Assembly (NCBI RefSeq): GCF_003932755.1
Contig: NZ_CP024202.1
Location: 744,001 to 808,000 of the forward strand
Direction: 5' to 3'
Source: Methylomicrobium sp. wino1
GTDB taxonomy: Bacteria; Pseudomonadota; Gammaproteobacteria; Methylococcales; Methylomonadaceae
Length of the DNA stretch: 64,000 nucleotides
Positions 29,649 through 39,942 of this stretch are shown here, piece by piece. A program made the translations under genes and the position numbers. The stretch's first letter is position 1. The number at the start of each line of letters is the position of its first letter. Below the pieces are notes generated by a model, which was given only the letters and a program-made list of their open reading frames with translations, was not told the DNA's origin and made no database searches.

Positions 29649-30559
29649 TACGGCTCCTCATATCCCGGTTCGCCCGGAGCAGGCTCTGTTTTAACCGGGC
29701 CTAATATTAATGCTTGAGGATTGGCTTCGAGCATATTGGCAACTCGTTTTAGTTGATCCATTGTGGACTGTAATTCGTTCATTGTTTGATGCACTTTTGG
29801 TAATGTTTTCCCTGTCAGCACATCGCCAACATTCGCTCCCGATGCAATCAATGCATCCCCTCGGTCACCAAGCACTTTTACACTATTCGCCGCCGCTTTT
29901 AAATCAATTGTCAAATCACCGACCTGACCGAGCGTAGTCTCCATACTATTTATTAAATTCGGAATTCTATCCAATACCTTACCCAGCTGATCCTCAAGTT
30001 TTGGCATTTTCGCGGTAACGACATTTAGATTACGCAAAATTGCACGTCCATGCTCTTCATTTTCATCGCTCAACACACGGTCTAAACGTATCATCAATTG
30101 TTCGGCTTTCATTAATATTTCTTCGCCTGAACTCAATAAACGATCCGTCAACGATGGCAGTAACGGTATTCTTTGCTCCGGCCTATCACCAGGTAACAAC
30201 CATTCATCGCTGTCTCCCGTATCTTGTAAATCAACTTGCGTTAGCCCTGTCACCCCTTTTAAACGTAATGTCGCAAAAATCCCCCGAGTAAATCGTATAT
30301 TGCTATCCACCTCGATTTCGACCAAGATCGTCAGTGGATCACTCGGATCGAAATTCACCGTCAAAACCTTACCGACCGCAATGCCTCGATAATACACGGT
30401 GGACTCGGGATTTAAGCCGGTTACCGAATCTCTAGTCGAGATAATATAAAGGTCACGTGCCTTTTCAAAGCTACCGATCCAATACACTATGCCGACAAGC
30501 CCTATTATCAATGTTAGTAAAAAAAGACCGGTAGCTAAAGCGTGCGTATCTCTACCCAA
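29648..30559 (-). CDS. MCE/MlaD family substrate-binding protein
   Basis: 303 aa. One N-terminal membrane anchor (~8-28) is followed by a single MCE domain (~38-115; TRDSVTGLNPESTVYYRGIAVGKV...RLKGVTGLTQVDL). A long helical C-terminal region (~140-280) with heptad-like Leu/Met pattern follows and probably forms the needle of a hexameric tunnel. The extended helix makes it closer to Mce/LetB/PqiB-like single-domain proteins than to short MlaD (~180 aa). It overlaps the ATPase gene by 8 nt. Substrate is presumably phospholipid or another lipid. Confidence 0.88.
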   Translation of the reverse strand: MGRDTHALATGLFLLTLIIGLVGIVYWIGSFEKARDLYIISTRDSVTGLNPESTVYYRGIAVGKVLTVNFDPSDPLTILVEIEVDSNIRFTRGIFATLRLKGVTGLTQVDLQDTGDSDEWLLPGDRPEQRIPLLPSLTDRLLSSGEEILMKAEQLMIRLDRVLSDENEEHGRAILRNLNVVTAKMPKLEDQLGKVLDRIPNLINSMETTLGQVGDLTIDLKAAANSVKVLGDRGDALIASGANVGDVLTGKTLPKVHQTMNELQSTMDQLKRVANMLEANPQALILGPVKTEPAPGEPGYEEP

Positions 30560-31334
30560 AACGATGCTCTCGATTCATAAAAACTTTCTCGGCGTGCTTA
30601 TTATGAAAAAATTGTCTCGCAAAAGTATGGCTACACTTTAGCGCGACTTCCAACGGACCGTATGCAATTAATTTTTTTTCCGCCAGCACAGCCACTTTTG
30701 TACACAAATCATTCAAAACATTTAGATCATGGGTGACCATAACAACCGTAAAGCCCAAGTCATGATGAAGCTCGCACAATAGATCCACAAATCCTTGACT
30801 GGCAATGGGATCAAGACCGGATGTCGGCTCATCAAGAAATAATAACGTCGGCTCTAAAATCAAGGCCCGAGCAAGAGCCACTCTTTTTATCATACCTCCG
30901 GATAATTCAGCCGGCATGAGTAATTCGTCTTTTGCAGATAAGCCAACCATTGTCAATTTTAATGCAACCAAATGAGTTATCCATTCGAAATCCTTGACAC
31001 CAATTTCCCGCAACGGAAACGCAATATTATCGAAAACATTTAACGAACTAAATAACGCACCTTTTTGAAACAGTACACCACACTGACTTAACATCTGCCC
31101 TGAAATATGCCCGGACTCATAATCTAAGGTCTTACCCATTACCATAACACGTCCTTTGGTCGGAGCCTGAAGTCCGATCATTTCACGCATCAATGTGGTT
31201 TTTCCACTTCCAGATGCCCCGACCAAGCCCAGGATTTCCGCTTTTGGTAAATTGAAACTGATATTCTCGTGAATTACGTTGTCACCAAATTGGGTCCAAA
31301 TGTTTTCCATGTGGATTGCATTGACATCATTCAT
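30552..31334 (-). CDS. Lipid ABC transporter ATP-binding protein (MlaF-like)
   Basis: 260 aa. Walker A is GLVGASGSGKTTLMRE, the Q-loop lies in LFQKGALFSSLNVFDNIAFPL, the ABC signature reads LSGGMIKRVALARAL (the LSGGM form typical of MlaF), Walker B is LLFLDEPTSGLDP, and the switch His is in VMVTHDLN. It energises the permease encoded by the next gene upstream, which it overlaps by 4 nt. Cytoplasmic, peripheral to the inner membrane. Confidence 0.92.
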   Translation of the reverse strand: MNDVNAIHMENIWTQFGDNVIHENISFNLPKAEILGLVGASGSGKTTLMREMIGLQAPTKGRVMVMGKTLDYESGHISGQMLSQCGVLFQKGALFSSLNVFDNIAFPLREIGVKDFEWITHLVALKLTMVGLSAKDELLMPAELSGGMIKRVALARALILEPTLLFLDEPTSGLDPIASQGFVDLLCELHHDLGFTVVMVTHDLNVLNDLCTKVAVLAEKKLIAYGPLEVALKCSHTFARQFFHNKHAEKVFMNREHRFG

Positions 31335-32482
31335 GGCATTCCTGTCCCCATAAATAAAATAGCAAATATCGCATCCACCATGATCACCACTGTAATTGAA
31401 GCGACAACGGAATTTGTTGTTTCATTTCCTAAACTTTCCGAGTTTGGTTTAATATGAAATCCATAGTGGCAGGCTATCATTCCTATTAACATGCCGAAAA
31501 CCGCAGCCTTACCCACGCCAATAAATACATTAACCAAAGGTACTGAATCAGGCAGTCTCTGCACAAACTGTTGCATACTTATATCGAGAGTATGCCAAGC
31601 CGACACAACACCACCTAAAAGGGCGGCGACATTAGTCCATACTGTCAATAACGGTAATGTTACTGTTAACGCCACTACTATGGGAAATATGATACGTAGT
31701 GAATGCGAAATCCCCATCGAGGATAATGCATCCAGCTCTTCTGCAACACGCATGATTCCAATTTGGGCGGTTAACGCAGACCCTGATCGGCCTGCCACTA
31801 AAATAGCCGCTAACAAAGGCCCCAGCTCTCGAATAATACTCATACCCAAAATATTAATAATGTAGATCTCCGCACCGAAGGCTTGCAGCTGTAGTGCAGA
31901 CAGATAACTGAGAACAATACCGATCAAAAAGCCAACTAACGCGGTGATCCCTAAGGCCTTTACACCGGAACTATATATTGTCATTGATATTTCCGGCCAA
32001 GGTATTTTGTTTGGTGATCTTAATAGATATAATGTGTCGAGCAATAATTGCCCAAGCAAAATAATGCCATTAAAAACATGCCTATAAAAAGCCAAAATGA
32101 CTTTATTTTCGTCCTTGAAAATTTGTGCCCAACTTTTCTGTGCTTCCTCCGGCCGCGCATAGCTAAAGGTTTTCCAGCGATCGAATAAACGCTTATGTTC
32201 CGGCCTAATTCGCACTTGAATTGGAAACTCCTCCCCCCAAACTTGCCATATCAGCCAAGCCCCCGCACTATCGAGCGCTTCAACCTCATCAAGACACCAT
32301 ATATAATCCGAATTAATTTGCAACCCTTTAAGCTCATGAATAATATCGGGACTTTCGTTGATTGCTAATAAGTTCCATGAACCTTTAAGATTAATAGAGG
32401 ATAAATTATTTTCTTGCCCAATTTGCAACACCGGTTTGGAAATAAGCTTATTTTTTGATGAGGCCATCACCGTTTTTTCCAT
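31331..32482 (-). CDS. Lipid ABC transporter permease (MlaE family) with N-terminal STAS-like domain
   Basis: 383 aa. The first ~110 residues form a STAS-like domain (SINLKGSWNLLAINESPDIIHEL...VEALDSAGAWLIW), equivalent to MlaB fused to the permease. The MlaE permease core (~130-380) has five to six membrane helices and the family segments ELGPLLAAILVAGRSGSALTAQIG and MRVAEELDALSSMGI. First gene of the permease-ATPase-MCE-lipoprotein operon. The fusion explains the lack of a separate mlaB. Start ATG 32482 (MEKTVMASSKN); the ATG five codons later is possible. Confidence 0.9.
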   Translation of the reverse strand: MEKTVMASSKNKLISKPVLQIGQENNLSSINLKGSWNLLAINESPDIIHELKGLQINSDYIWCLDEVEALDSAGAWLIWQVWGEEFPIQVRIRPEHKRLFDRWKTFSYARPEEAQKSWAQIFKDENKVILAFYRHVFNGIILLGQLLLDTLYLLRSPNKIPWPEISMTIYSSGVKALGITALVGFLIGIVLSYLSALQLQAFGAEIYIINILGMSIIRELGPLLAAILVAGRSGSALTAQIGIMRVAEELDALSSMGISHSLRIIFPIVVALTVTLPLLTVWTNVAALLGGVVSAWHTLDISMQQFVQRLPDSVPLVNVFIGVGKAAVFGMLIGMIACHYGFHIKPNSESLGNETTNSVVASITVVIMVDAIFAILFMGTGMP

Positions 32483-32737
32483 GGTTACACGAAAATATTA
32501 GAGTTCAGCCATTCATTCTATAGCAATTTGATTTTGACCTTTACTTGAATTACTCCCTTTCTATTCAAAAATTGACTAAATTTATGAAGTTGCGGTTAGT
32601 GTCTATCGTTGATTTCGGCGACAGGGAGGAGGCGTCAAGCCTTTAGCTATTGAACGTTATTTTATCAACATTCAGAACATTAAACTGCGACAACGATCAT
32701 CAACGCTGAAACTCCTGTCATGTCTATGATATCTACC

Positions 32738-32787
32738 GGTATACAATCATCCACTGAGGTATACAATCATCCACTGAGGTATACAAT
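32738..32787. repeat. Short direct repeat, 2.5 copies of 20 bp
   Basis: The unit GGTATACAATCATCCACTGA occurs twice in perfect tandem, followed by a half copy GGTATACAAT. It lies upstream of the transporter operon in a gene-free region. No function can be assigned. Confidence 0.9.
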
Positions 32788-33200
32788 TTGGCTTCTATGG
32801 TCGACTCACCTCTCGACCTCAAAGAAGGGAGTCGCTATTTTTGCGAAAGATTTTTCCGGGCATCCTGCTTGAAAAATCAGCAAAAATTACGCGACTGCTA
32901 TTGCCTTCGGCGGCCCCGATTCGCCCTGCGTCCGTGCCACTACGCCACATCCTCGTAAACTCGATGCGGCTCCGTAGCACTACCGCAAATGGCTTGACGC
33001 CGTGTCGCGATGCCTTGTATTTTGCCTCCGCCTGCGCTATTCGCACAGACTCCGGCAAAACACCCGGCGCTACGGCTATCGGGGACTAAAAATCTTCACT
33101 TCGCTAGCGCTCCGTTTCCAAGATTTTCAGCGATCGAGTGGCGTCAAGAGAGAACCTGATTAGCAAGTTTCTTCAGCTAAAGCGCAAAAAGCCAGAGTAT
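32788..33200. other. Gene-free structured DNA
   Basis: Several nested inverted repeats: TTTTTGC...GCAAAAA and GATTTTTC...GAAAAATC near 32838-32887, then AAAATCTT...AAGATTTT near 33089-33128. The interior is GC-rich and open in both strands, but the predicted peptides have no protein-like character. It may be a degraded or non-autonomous mobile element; I recognise no family. Confidence 0.4.
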
Positions 33201-33201
33201 C

Positions 33202-33240
33202 CTTCTGCAGGACGGGGTTTGCAACCCCGTCCTGCAGAAG
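33202..33240. repeat. Perfect 18-bp palindrome with TGC loop
   Basis: The arm CTTCTGCAGGACGGGGTT and its exact reverse complement are separated by TGC (39 nt in total). This gives a very stable cruciform or RNA hairpin. There is no T-tract, so it is unlikely to be a simple terminator. Confidence 0.95.
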
Positions 33241-33252
33241 GGAATTTTTATC

Positions 33253-33372
33253 CTGTGGGAGCGATCCCCAGATCGCGATCGTCGAAGCCGAAAGCGCCAA
33301 GGCCTCGATGAAAGTCATTAGCTGCCTAGCCGCAAAGGCTCCGAAATCGCGACGAAGGCGTCGCTCCCACAG
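33253..33372. repeat. REP-like element
   Basis: Bounded by a perfect 11-bp inverted repeat, CTGTGGGAGCG...CGCTCCCACAG, with inner ATCGCGAT-type palindromes. The GTGGGAGCGA head followed by a GATCGCGA segment resembles the REP sequences common in pseudomonads and related gammaproteobacteria, which are mobilised by RAYT transposases. No RAYT gene is in the window. Confidence 0.7.
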
Positions 33373-33516
33373 AGGACCCGTCCCGCAGAAGTGGCTGCGG
33401 CTGGGAATGGCCCCCGCTCGGACACTTGGCTTCGGCAAGCTGAAGCATCTTGCTAATCAGGAGAGAGAATGATTAGGCTTTATTGGCAAACCAACCATTT
33501 TATAAAACCGCAGGCC

Positions 33517-33555
33517 AAAAAAAAGCCCGTGTTGAGTGATCAACACGGGCTTTTG
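33517..33555 (-). terminator. rRNA operon terminator
   Basis: On the minus strand AAAAGCCCGTGTTG-ATCA-CTCAACACGGGCTTTTTTTT forms a long GC-rich hairpin with a U-tract just after the 5S gene. Confidence 0.93.
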
Positions 33556-33562
33556 GGATAAG

Positions 33563-33681
33563 CGCCTGGCAATTCCCTACTTTCACATGGCAAACTGCCA
33601 CACTATCATCGGCGCTAAGCGGTTTCACTGCCGAGTTCGGGATGGGATCGGGTGGGACACGCTCGCTATGGTCACCAGGCA
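33563..33681 (-). rRNA. rrf: 5S ribosomal RNA
   Basis: About 119 nt. The ends pair (TGCCTGG...CCAGGC). The internal CCGAACTCGGCAGTGAAACC segment and GGAATTGCCAGGC 3' end are characteristic of 5S rRNA. Last gene of the rrn operon, followed by a strong terminator. Ends are accurate to a few bases. Confidence 0.95.
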
Positions 33682-34095
33682 AACCGGTTACAGCAGGTTC
33701 AAGGGTTAAGCGGCCAGGTTAGAGGATTTTTTCTTTAACTCTAATTCGGCTTTGCTCTTGAGCCTACTCAAAACTCTTTACTTCAGGTGTTTTCAGTTTT
33801 ATCGGGTTGTTGGTTTCTGTCGCTTAGCCTTTGGCCTTGCGCCTTTAACCTTGAACCTTTCTTTTTACCTGTTTTTTTGGAAATCTGTACACGTTTTTCG
33901 TTCTCTCGCTTTAGCGATTATCGGCCTTAACACCGTCGGTACAAACCGATTGGGTGTTATATGGTCAAGCCTCACGGGCAATTAGTATCAGTTAGCTTCA
34001 TACATTACTGCACTTCCACACCTGACCTATCAACCTGATCGTCTCTCAGGGCCCTTCAGGGGACTCACGGTCCCAGTGAGATCTCATCTTGGGAG

Positions 34096-34131
<36 letters not shown>

Positions 34132-34248
34132 TCCGAACATAGCTACCCGGCAATGCCATTGGCATGACAACCGGAACACCAGAGGTTCGTCCACTCCGGT
34201 CCTCTCGTACTAGGAGCAGCTTCCCTCAAATCTCAAACGCCCACGGCA

Positions 34249-34303
<55 letters not shown>

Positions 34304-34342
34304 ATGGCGAACAGCCATACCCTTAGGACCTGCTTCAGCCCT

Positions 34343-34375
<33 letters not shown>

Positions 34376-34404
34376 ACCGCCGTCGATATGAACTCTTGGG
34401 CGGT

Positions 34405-34460
<56 letters not shown>

Positions 34461-34581
34461 AGAACCACCGGATCACTAAGACCTACTTTCGTACCTGCTC
34501 GACTTGTCCGTCTCGCAGTCAAGCGTGCTTTTGCCTTTACACTCAGCGCATGATTTCCGACCATGCTGAGCACACCTTCGT

Positions 34582-34624
<43 letters not shown>

Positions 34625-34886
34625 ACCCACCAGACACTGTCCCCAATCCCGATAAGGGACCTAGGTTAGAACTTCAAACATACCAGGGTGGTATTTCAAG
34701 GTCGGCTCCACACCAACTGGCGTTGGTGCTTCACAGCCTCCCACCTATCCTACACAAATAGGTTCAAAGTCCAGTGTCAAGCTATAGTAAAGGTTCACGG
34801 GGTCTTTCCGTCTAGCCGCGGGTACACTGCATCTTCACAGCGATTTCAATTTCACTGAGTCTCGGGTGGAGACAGTGTGGCCATCG

Positions 34887-35257
<371 letters not shown>

Positions 35258-35296
35258 GGTCTAAATAATCTAGGTGAGGGGTAACCCCATCAATTA

Positions 35297-35331
<35 letters not shown>

Positions 35332-36039
35332 GTCCTCTTTCGAGTTTGCAGAGTGCTATGTTTTTGCTAAACAGTCGCAGCCACCAGTTTAATGCTACCC
35401 TCTTGGGCTCCATCCGCAAGGGACTTCACCTACCAAGGGCGTACCTTCTCCCGAAGTTACGGTACCATTTTGCCTAGTTCCTTCACCCGAGTTCTCTCAA
35501 GCGCCTTAGAATTCTCATCCCACCCACCTGTGTCGGTTTAGGGTACGGCCGCAGATAACCTGATGCTTAGAGGTTTTTCTTGGAAGCAGGGCATCAATCA
35601 CTTCGTCTCCCCAAGGGGAGACTCGTCGTCACGTCTCAGAATTATGGAACCGGATTTGCCTAATTCCACTCCCTACTCGCTTAAACTGCCACTTCCAACC
35701 GACAGCTGACCTAGCCTTCTCCGTCACCCCATCGCAGTTACCTCCGGTACAGGAATATTAACCTGTTTTCCATCGACTACGCCTTTCGGCCTCGCCTTAG
35801 GTGCCGACTAACCCTGCGTCGATTAGCGTTGCGCAGGAAACCTTGGGTTTTCGGCGTGGGGGTTTTTCACCCCCATTATCGTTACTCATGTCAGCATTCG
35901 CACTTCTGATACCTCCAGCCGACTTCTCAATCGACCTTCGCAGGCGTACAGAACGCTCCTCTACCACCCTACTCTAAAGTAGGATCCGTAGCTTCGGTAC
36001 TATGCTTAGCCCCGGTGAATCTTCCGCGCAAGCCGACTC

Positions 36040-36104
<65 letters not shown>

Positions 36105-36596
36105 GGCCTTCTCACATCGTTTCCCACTGAGCATAGATTTGGGGACCTTAGCTGACGGTCTGGGCTGTTTCCCTTTTCACGACGGACCTTATCACCCGCC
36201 GTGTGTCTCCCGTGCTCGCACTTGCTGGTATTCGGAGTTTGCATCGGGTTGGTAAGTCGAGATGACCCCCTAGCCGAAACAGTGCTCTACCCCCAACAGT
36301 GATACACGAGGCGCTACCTAAATAGCTTTCGAGGAGAACCAGCTATCTCCGGGCTTGATTAGCCTTTCACTCCGATCCACAACTCATCCGAATCCTTTTC
36401 AACGGATCCCGGTTCGGCCCTCCAGTAAGTATTACCTCACCTTCAGCCTGGTCATGGATAGATCGCCCGGTTTCGGGTCTAATCCCAGCGACTATGACGC
36501 CCTATTCAGACTCGCTTTCGCTACGCCTCCCCTAATCGGTTAAGCTTGCCACTGAGATTAAGTCGCTGACCCATTATACAAAAGGTACGCAGTCAT

Positions 36597-36893
36597 CCCG
36601 CCCCTAAATTACTCTAAGGTGGGTTTGATTCGGTCCATTAATTTACGCTTTGCACTGCCGTGATGCTTGATACGATATTCTCGCTGTCTCGCTCCACTTA
36701 ATGTTATAAACGCTTCGTAATAAACCACTCGCCACTGATTGCTTTTAGTTGCTATATTTTTACCTGCATTATGCGAGTTGATTCGCTCTTTCAGGTTACT
36801 CGTACAGCCAAAGTAAAACTTTTCTTTATCTTCAATTGCTTGTAAGACATAAAAGTAATGCATTTGTTTTTCCTAAAGTAATTTAGGGGCGGG
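36597..36893 (-). mobile_element. 23S rRNA intervening sequence at helix 25
   Basis: About 297 bp bounded by an inverted repeat with a perfect 17-bp part (AGTAATTTAGGGGCGGG and its complement) plus a few imperfect pairs. It replaces the tip of helix 25 between AAGCAGTAGGAGT and GATGACTGCGTACC. Helix 25 is a classic site for bacterial 23S intervening sequences. Carries the GIY-YIG frame 36609-36863. Confidence 0.92.
36609..36863 (-). CDS. GIY-YIG nuclease-like protein encoded in 23S rRNA helix 25 insertion
   Basis: 84 aa, sense to the rRNA. GIY-YIG domain with YFYVL (Tyr5), YFG (17-19), Arg27 and His31 in LKERINSH, and catalytic Glu50 in VYYEAF; the C-terminal helix reads ARQREYRIKHHG. AGGA lies 7 nt upstream of the ATG, a usable ribosome binding site. 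The stop codon lies inside the 3' arm of the closing stem. It is homologous to the protein in the helix 68 insertion, with the same motif spacing, although the surrounding DNA is different. The usual product of bacterial 23S insertions is a four-helix S23-type protein, not a nuclease. Confidence 0.8.
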   Translation of the reverse strand: MHYFYVLQAIEDKEKFYFGCTSNLKERINSHNAGKNIATKSNQWRVVYYEAFITLSGARQREYRIKHHGSAKRKLMDRIKPTLE

Positions 36894-37701
36894 ACTCCTA
36901 CTGCTTGTACGCATACGGTTTCAGGTTCTATTTCACTCCGATCTCCTCGGTTCTTTTCGCCTTTCCCTCACGGTACTGGTTCACTATCGGTCGATAAGGA
37001 GTATTTAGCCTTGGAGGATGGTCCCCCCATGTTCAGACAAGGTTTCACGTGCCCCGTCCTACTCGTTTTCATCCAGCTCCAGTTTTCATGTACTGGGCTA
37101 TCACCATCTATGGCTGCTCTTTCCAGGGCATTCCACTAACTGGGGCTGGACTTAAGGGCTGGTCCCCGTTCGCTCGCCGCTACTAAGGGAATCTCGGTTG
37201 ATTTCTTTTCCTCCGGGTACTTAGATGTTTCAGTTCCCCGGGTTCGCCTCCTTAAGCTATGTATTCACTTAAGGATAATCAGGTTGTCCTGATTGGGTTG
37301 CCCCATTCGGAAATCCGCGGATCAAAGTTAGTTTGCAAACTCCCCGCGGCTTATCGCATGCTACTACGTCCTTCATCGCCTCTTATCGCCTAGGCATCCA
37401 CCGTATGCGCTTATTCACTTGACCATATAACCCCAATCAGTCTGACCCTTGTCAGTCTCCCTTTCGGCAGGCTGCATTCGGTTCAGGACTGTGGCGTTAT
37501 CTGTCAGCTGACATTTTCGCTTTCTGCTTGAGAACTCATTCACTTCACGTCCGGTTCGTCTGGGCTTGCCTTGCGTCTTCGCCTTGCGGCGCGAACGTTG
37601 TTAAGCTTTGCTTCCCCATCTGTTTCGGTGAACTTGTTTTGTGTATCTTCTTTGGTTTAAATTGCTTTAAACGCTGAAGTTACAGTGTACAGATTTCCAA
37701 A

Positions 37702-37713
37702 TTGTTAAAGAGC
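37702..37713 (-). promoter_or_regulatory. boxA-like antitermination site before 23S
   Basis: On the minus strand GCTCTTTAACAA, identical to the boxA core of E. coli rrn spacers, located between tRNA-Ala and 23S. Confidence 0.85.
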
Positions 37714-37786
37714 TATTCGTGACGTTGTTTCCGTCACCAATGCTATACAGTCTTGCCCGGCCTTCGCCGTTAAAACTGTATAGCAT

Positions 37787-37862
37787 TGGTGGAGCCAGGG
37801 AGGATCGAACTCCCGACCTCCTGCGTGCAAGGCAGGCGCTCTCCCAGCTGAGCTATGGCCCC
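37787..37862 (-). tRNA. tRNA-Ala (TGC)
   Basis: 76 nt including an encoded CCA. Begins GGGGCCATAGCTCAG, anticodon TGC in CCTTGCACGC, T-arm GGTTCGATCC equivalent (AGTTCGATC), 3' end GGCTCCACCA. Located in the 16S-23S spacer, as in many gammaproteobacteria. Confidence 0.97.
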
Positions 37863-37934
37863 TTGGGGGGTTCGTGCAAACCAGGCAGTGCTAGCTTCAC
37901 GGGTGGTCCTTCCGCTTCCAGGCTTGCGCCGCGT

Positions 37935-38011
<77 letters not shown>

Positions 38012-38078
38012 AGGCTCGTGACGTCTTCGATCAAAATAATTTGTTGTGGGTACTTATGACCAACGCTTGCTGTCTTTG

Positions 38079-39615
<1,537 letters not shown>

Positions 39616-39767
39616 TATGGTTTGTGACTCAATAAGATGAGTCACCAATCTTGGCTCGACTAAGAATTAAACGTAATCGTCTTGAATTAACGTGTTGTTC
39701 TTGCGTCGAATACTTTTAACCGCTAAGCTATTCGCCACAAGCACCCACACAAATTATTTTGATCGGC

Positions 39768-39779
39768 TTGTTAAAGAGC
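39768..39779 (-). promoter_or_regulatory. boxA antitermination site in rrn leader
   Basis: On the minus strand GCTCTTTAACAA, ~150 nt before 16S. It matches the canonical boxA bound by NusB/S10. Confidence 0.88.
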
Positions 39780-39812
39780 TAGGAGATCTTTCCTCTCCCG
39801 TTGAGCCCGCCC

Positions 39813-39840
39813 ATTATACAGAAGCGATTCTCAATGTCAA
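39813..39840 (-). promoter_or_regulatory. rrn promoter P2
   Basis: On the minus strand TTGACA, 16 nt, TATAAT, followed by a GC-rich GGGCGGGC discriminator of the kind associated with ppGpp-sensitive rRNA promoters. Confidence 0.88.
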
Positions 39841-39897
39841 ACTTTATTTTATTTACCTGCTCGCCCCGTCTCTTGTTTGTCAGCGAGTGAGCAGGTC

Positions 39898-39925
39898 ATT
39901 ATACAGCTCTATTTCCTACTGTCAA
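39898..39925 (-). promoter_or_regulatory. rrn promoter P1
   Basis: On the minus strand TTGACA, 16 nt, TATAAT, 85 bp upstream of P2. Two tandem consensus promoters copy the E. coli rrn layout. Its -35 ends only 17 bp after the msbA stop, so any activating UP or Fis sites must lie inside the msbA coding sequence. Confidence 0.85.
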
Positions 39926-39942
39926 CAGTTTTTCTTTATCTT

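Noticed and set aside
32819-33089. Overlapping frames on both strands (79 and 82 codons) in the repeat region.
   Set aside because: Low-complexity composition, no start context, and a region dominated by inverted repeats.
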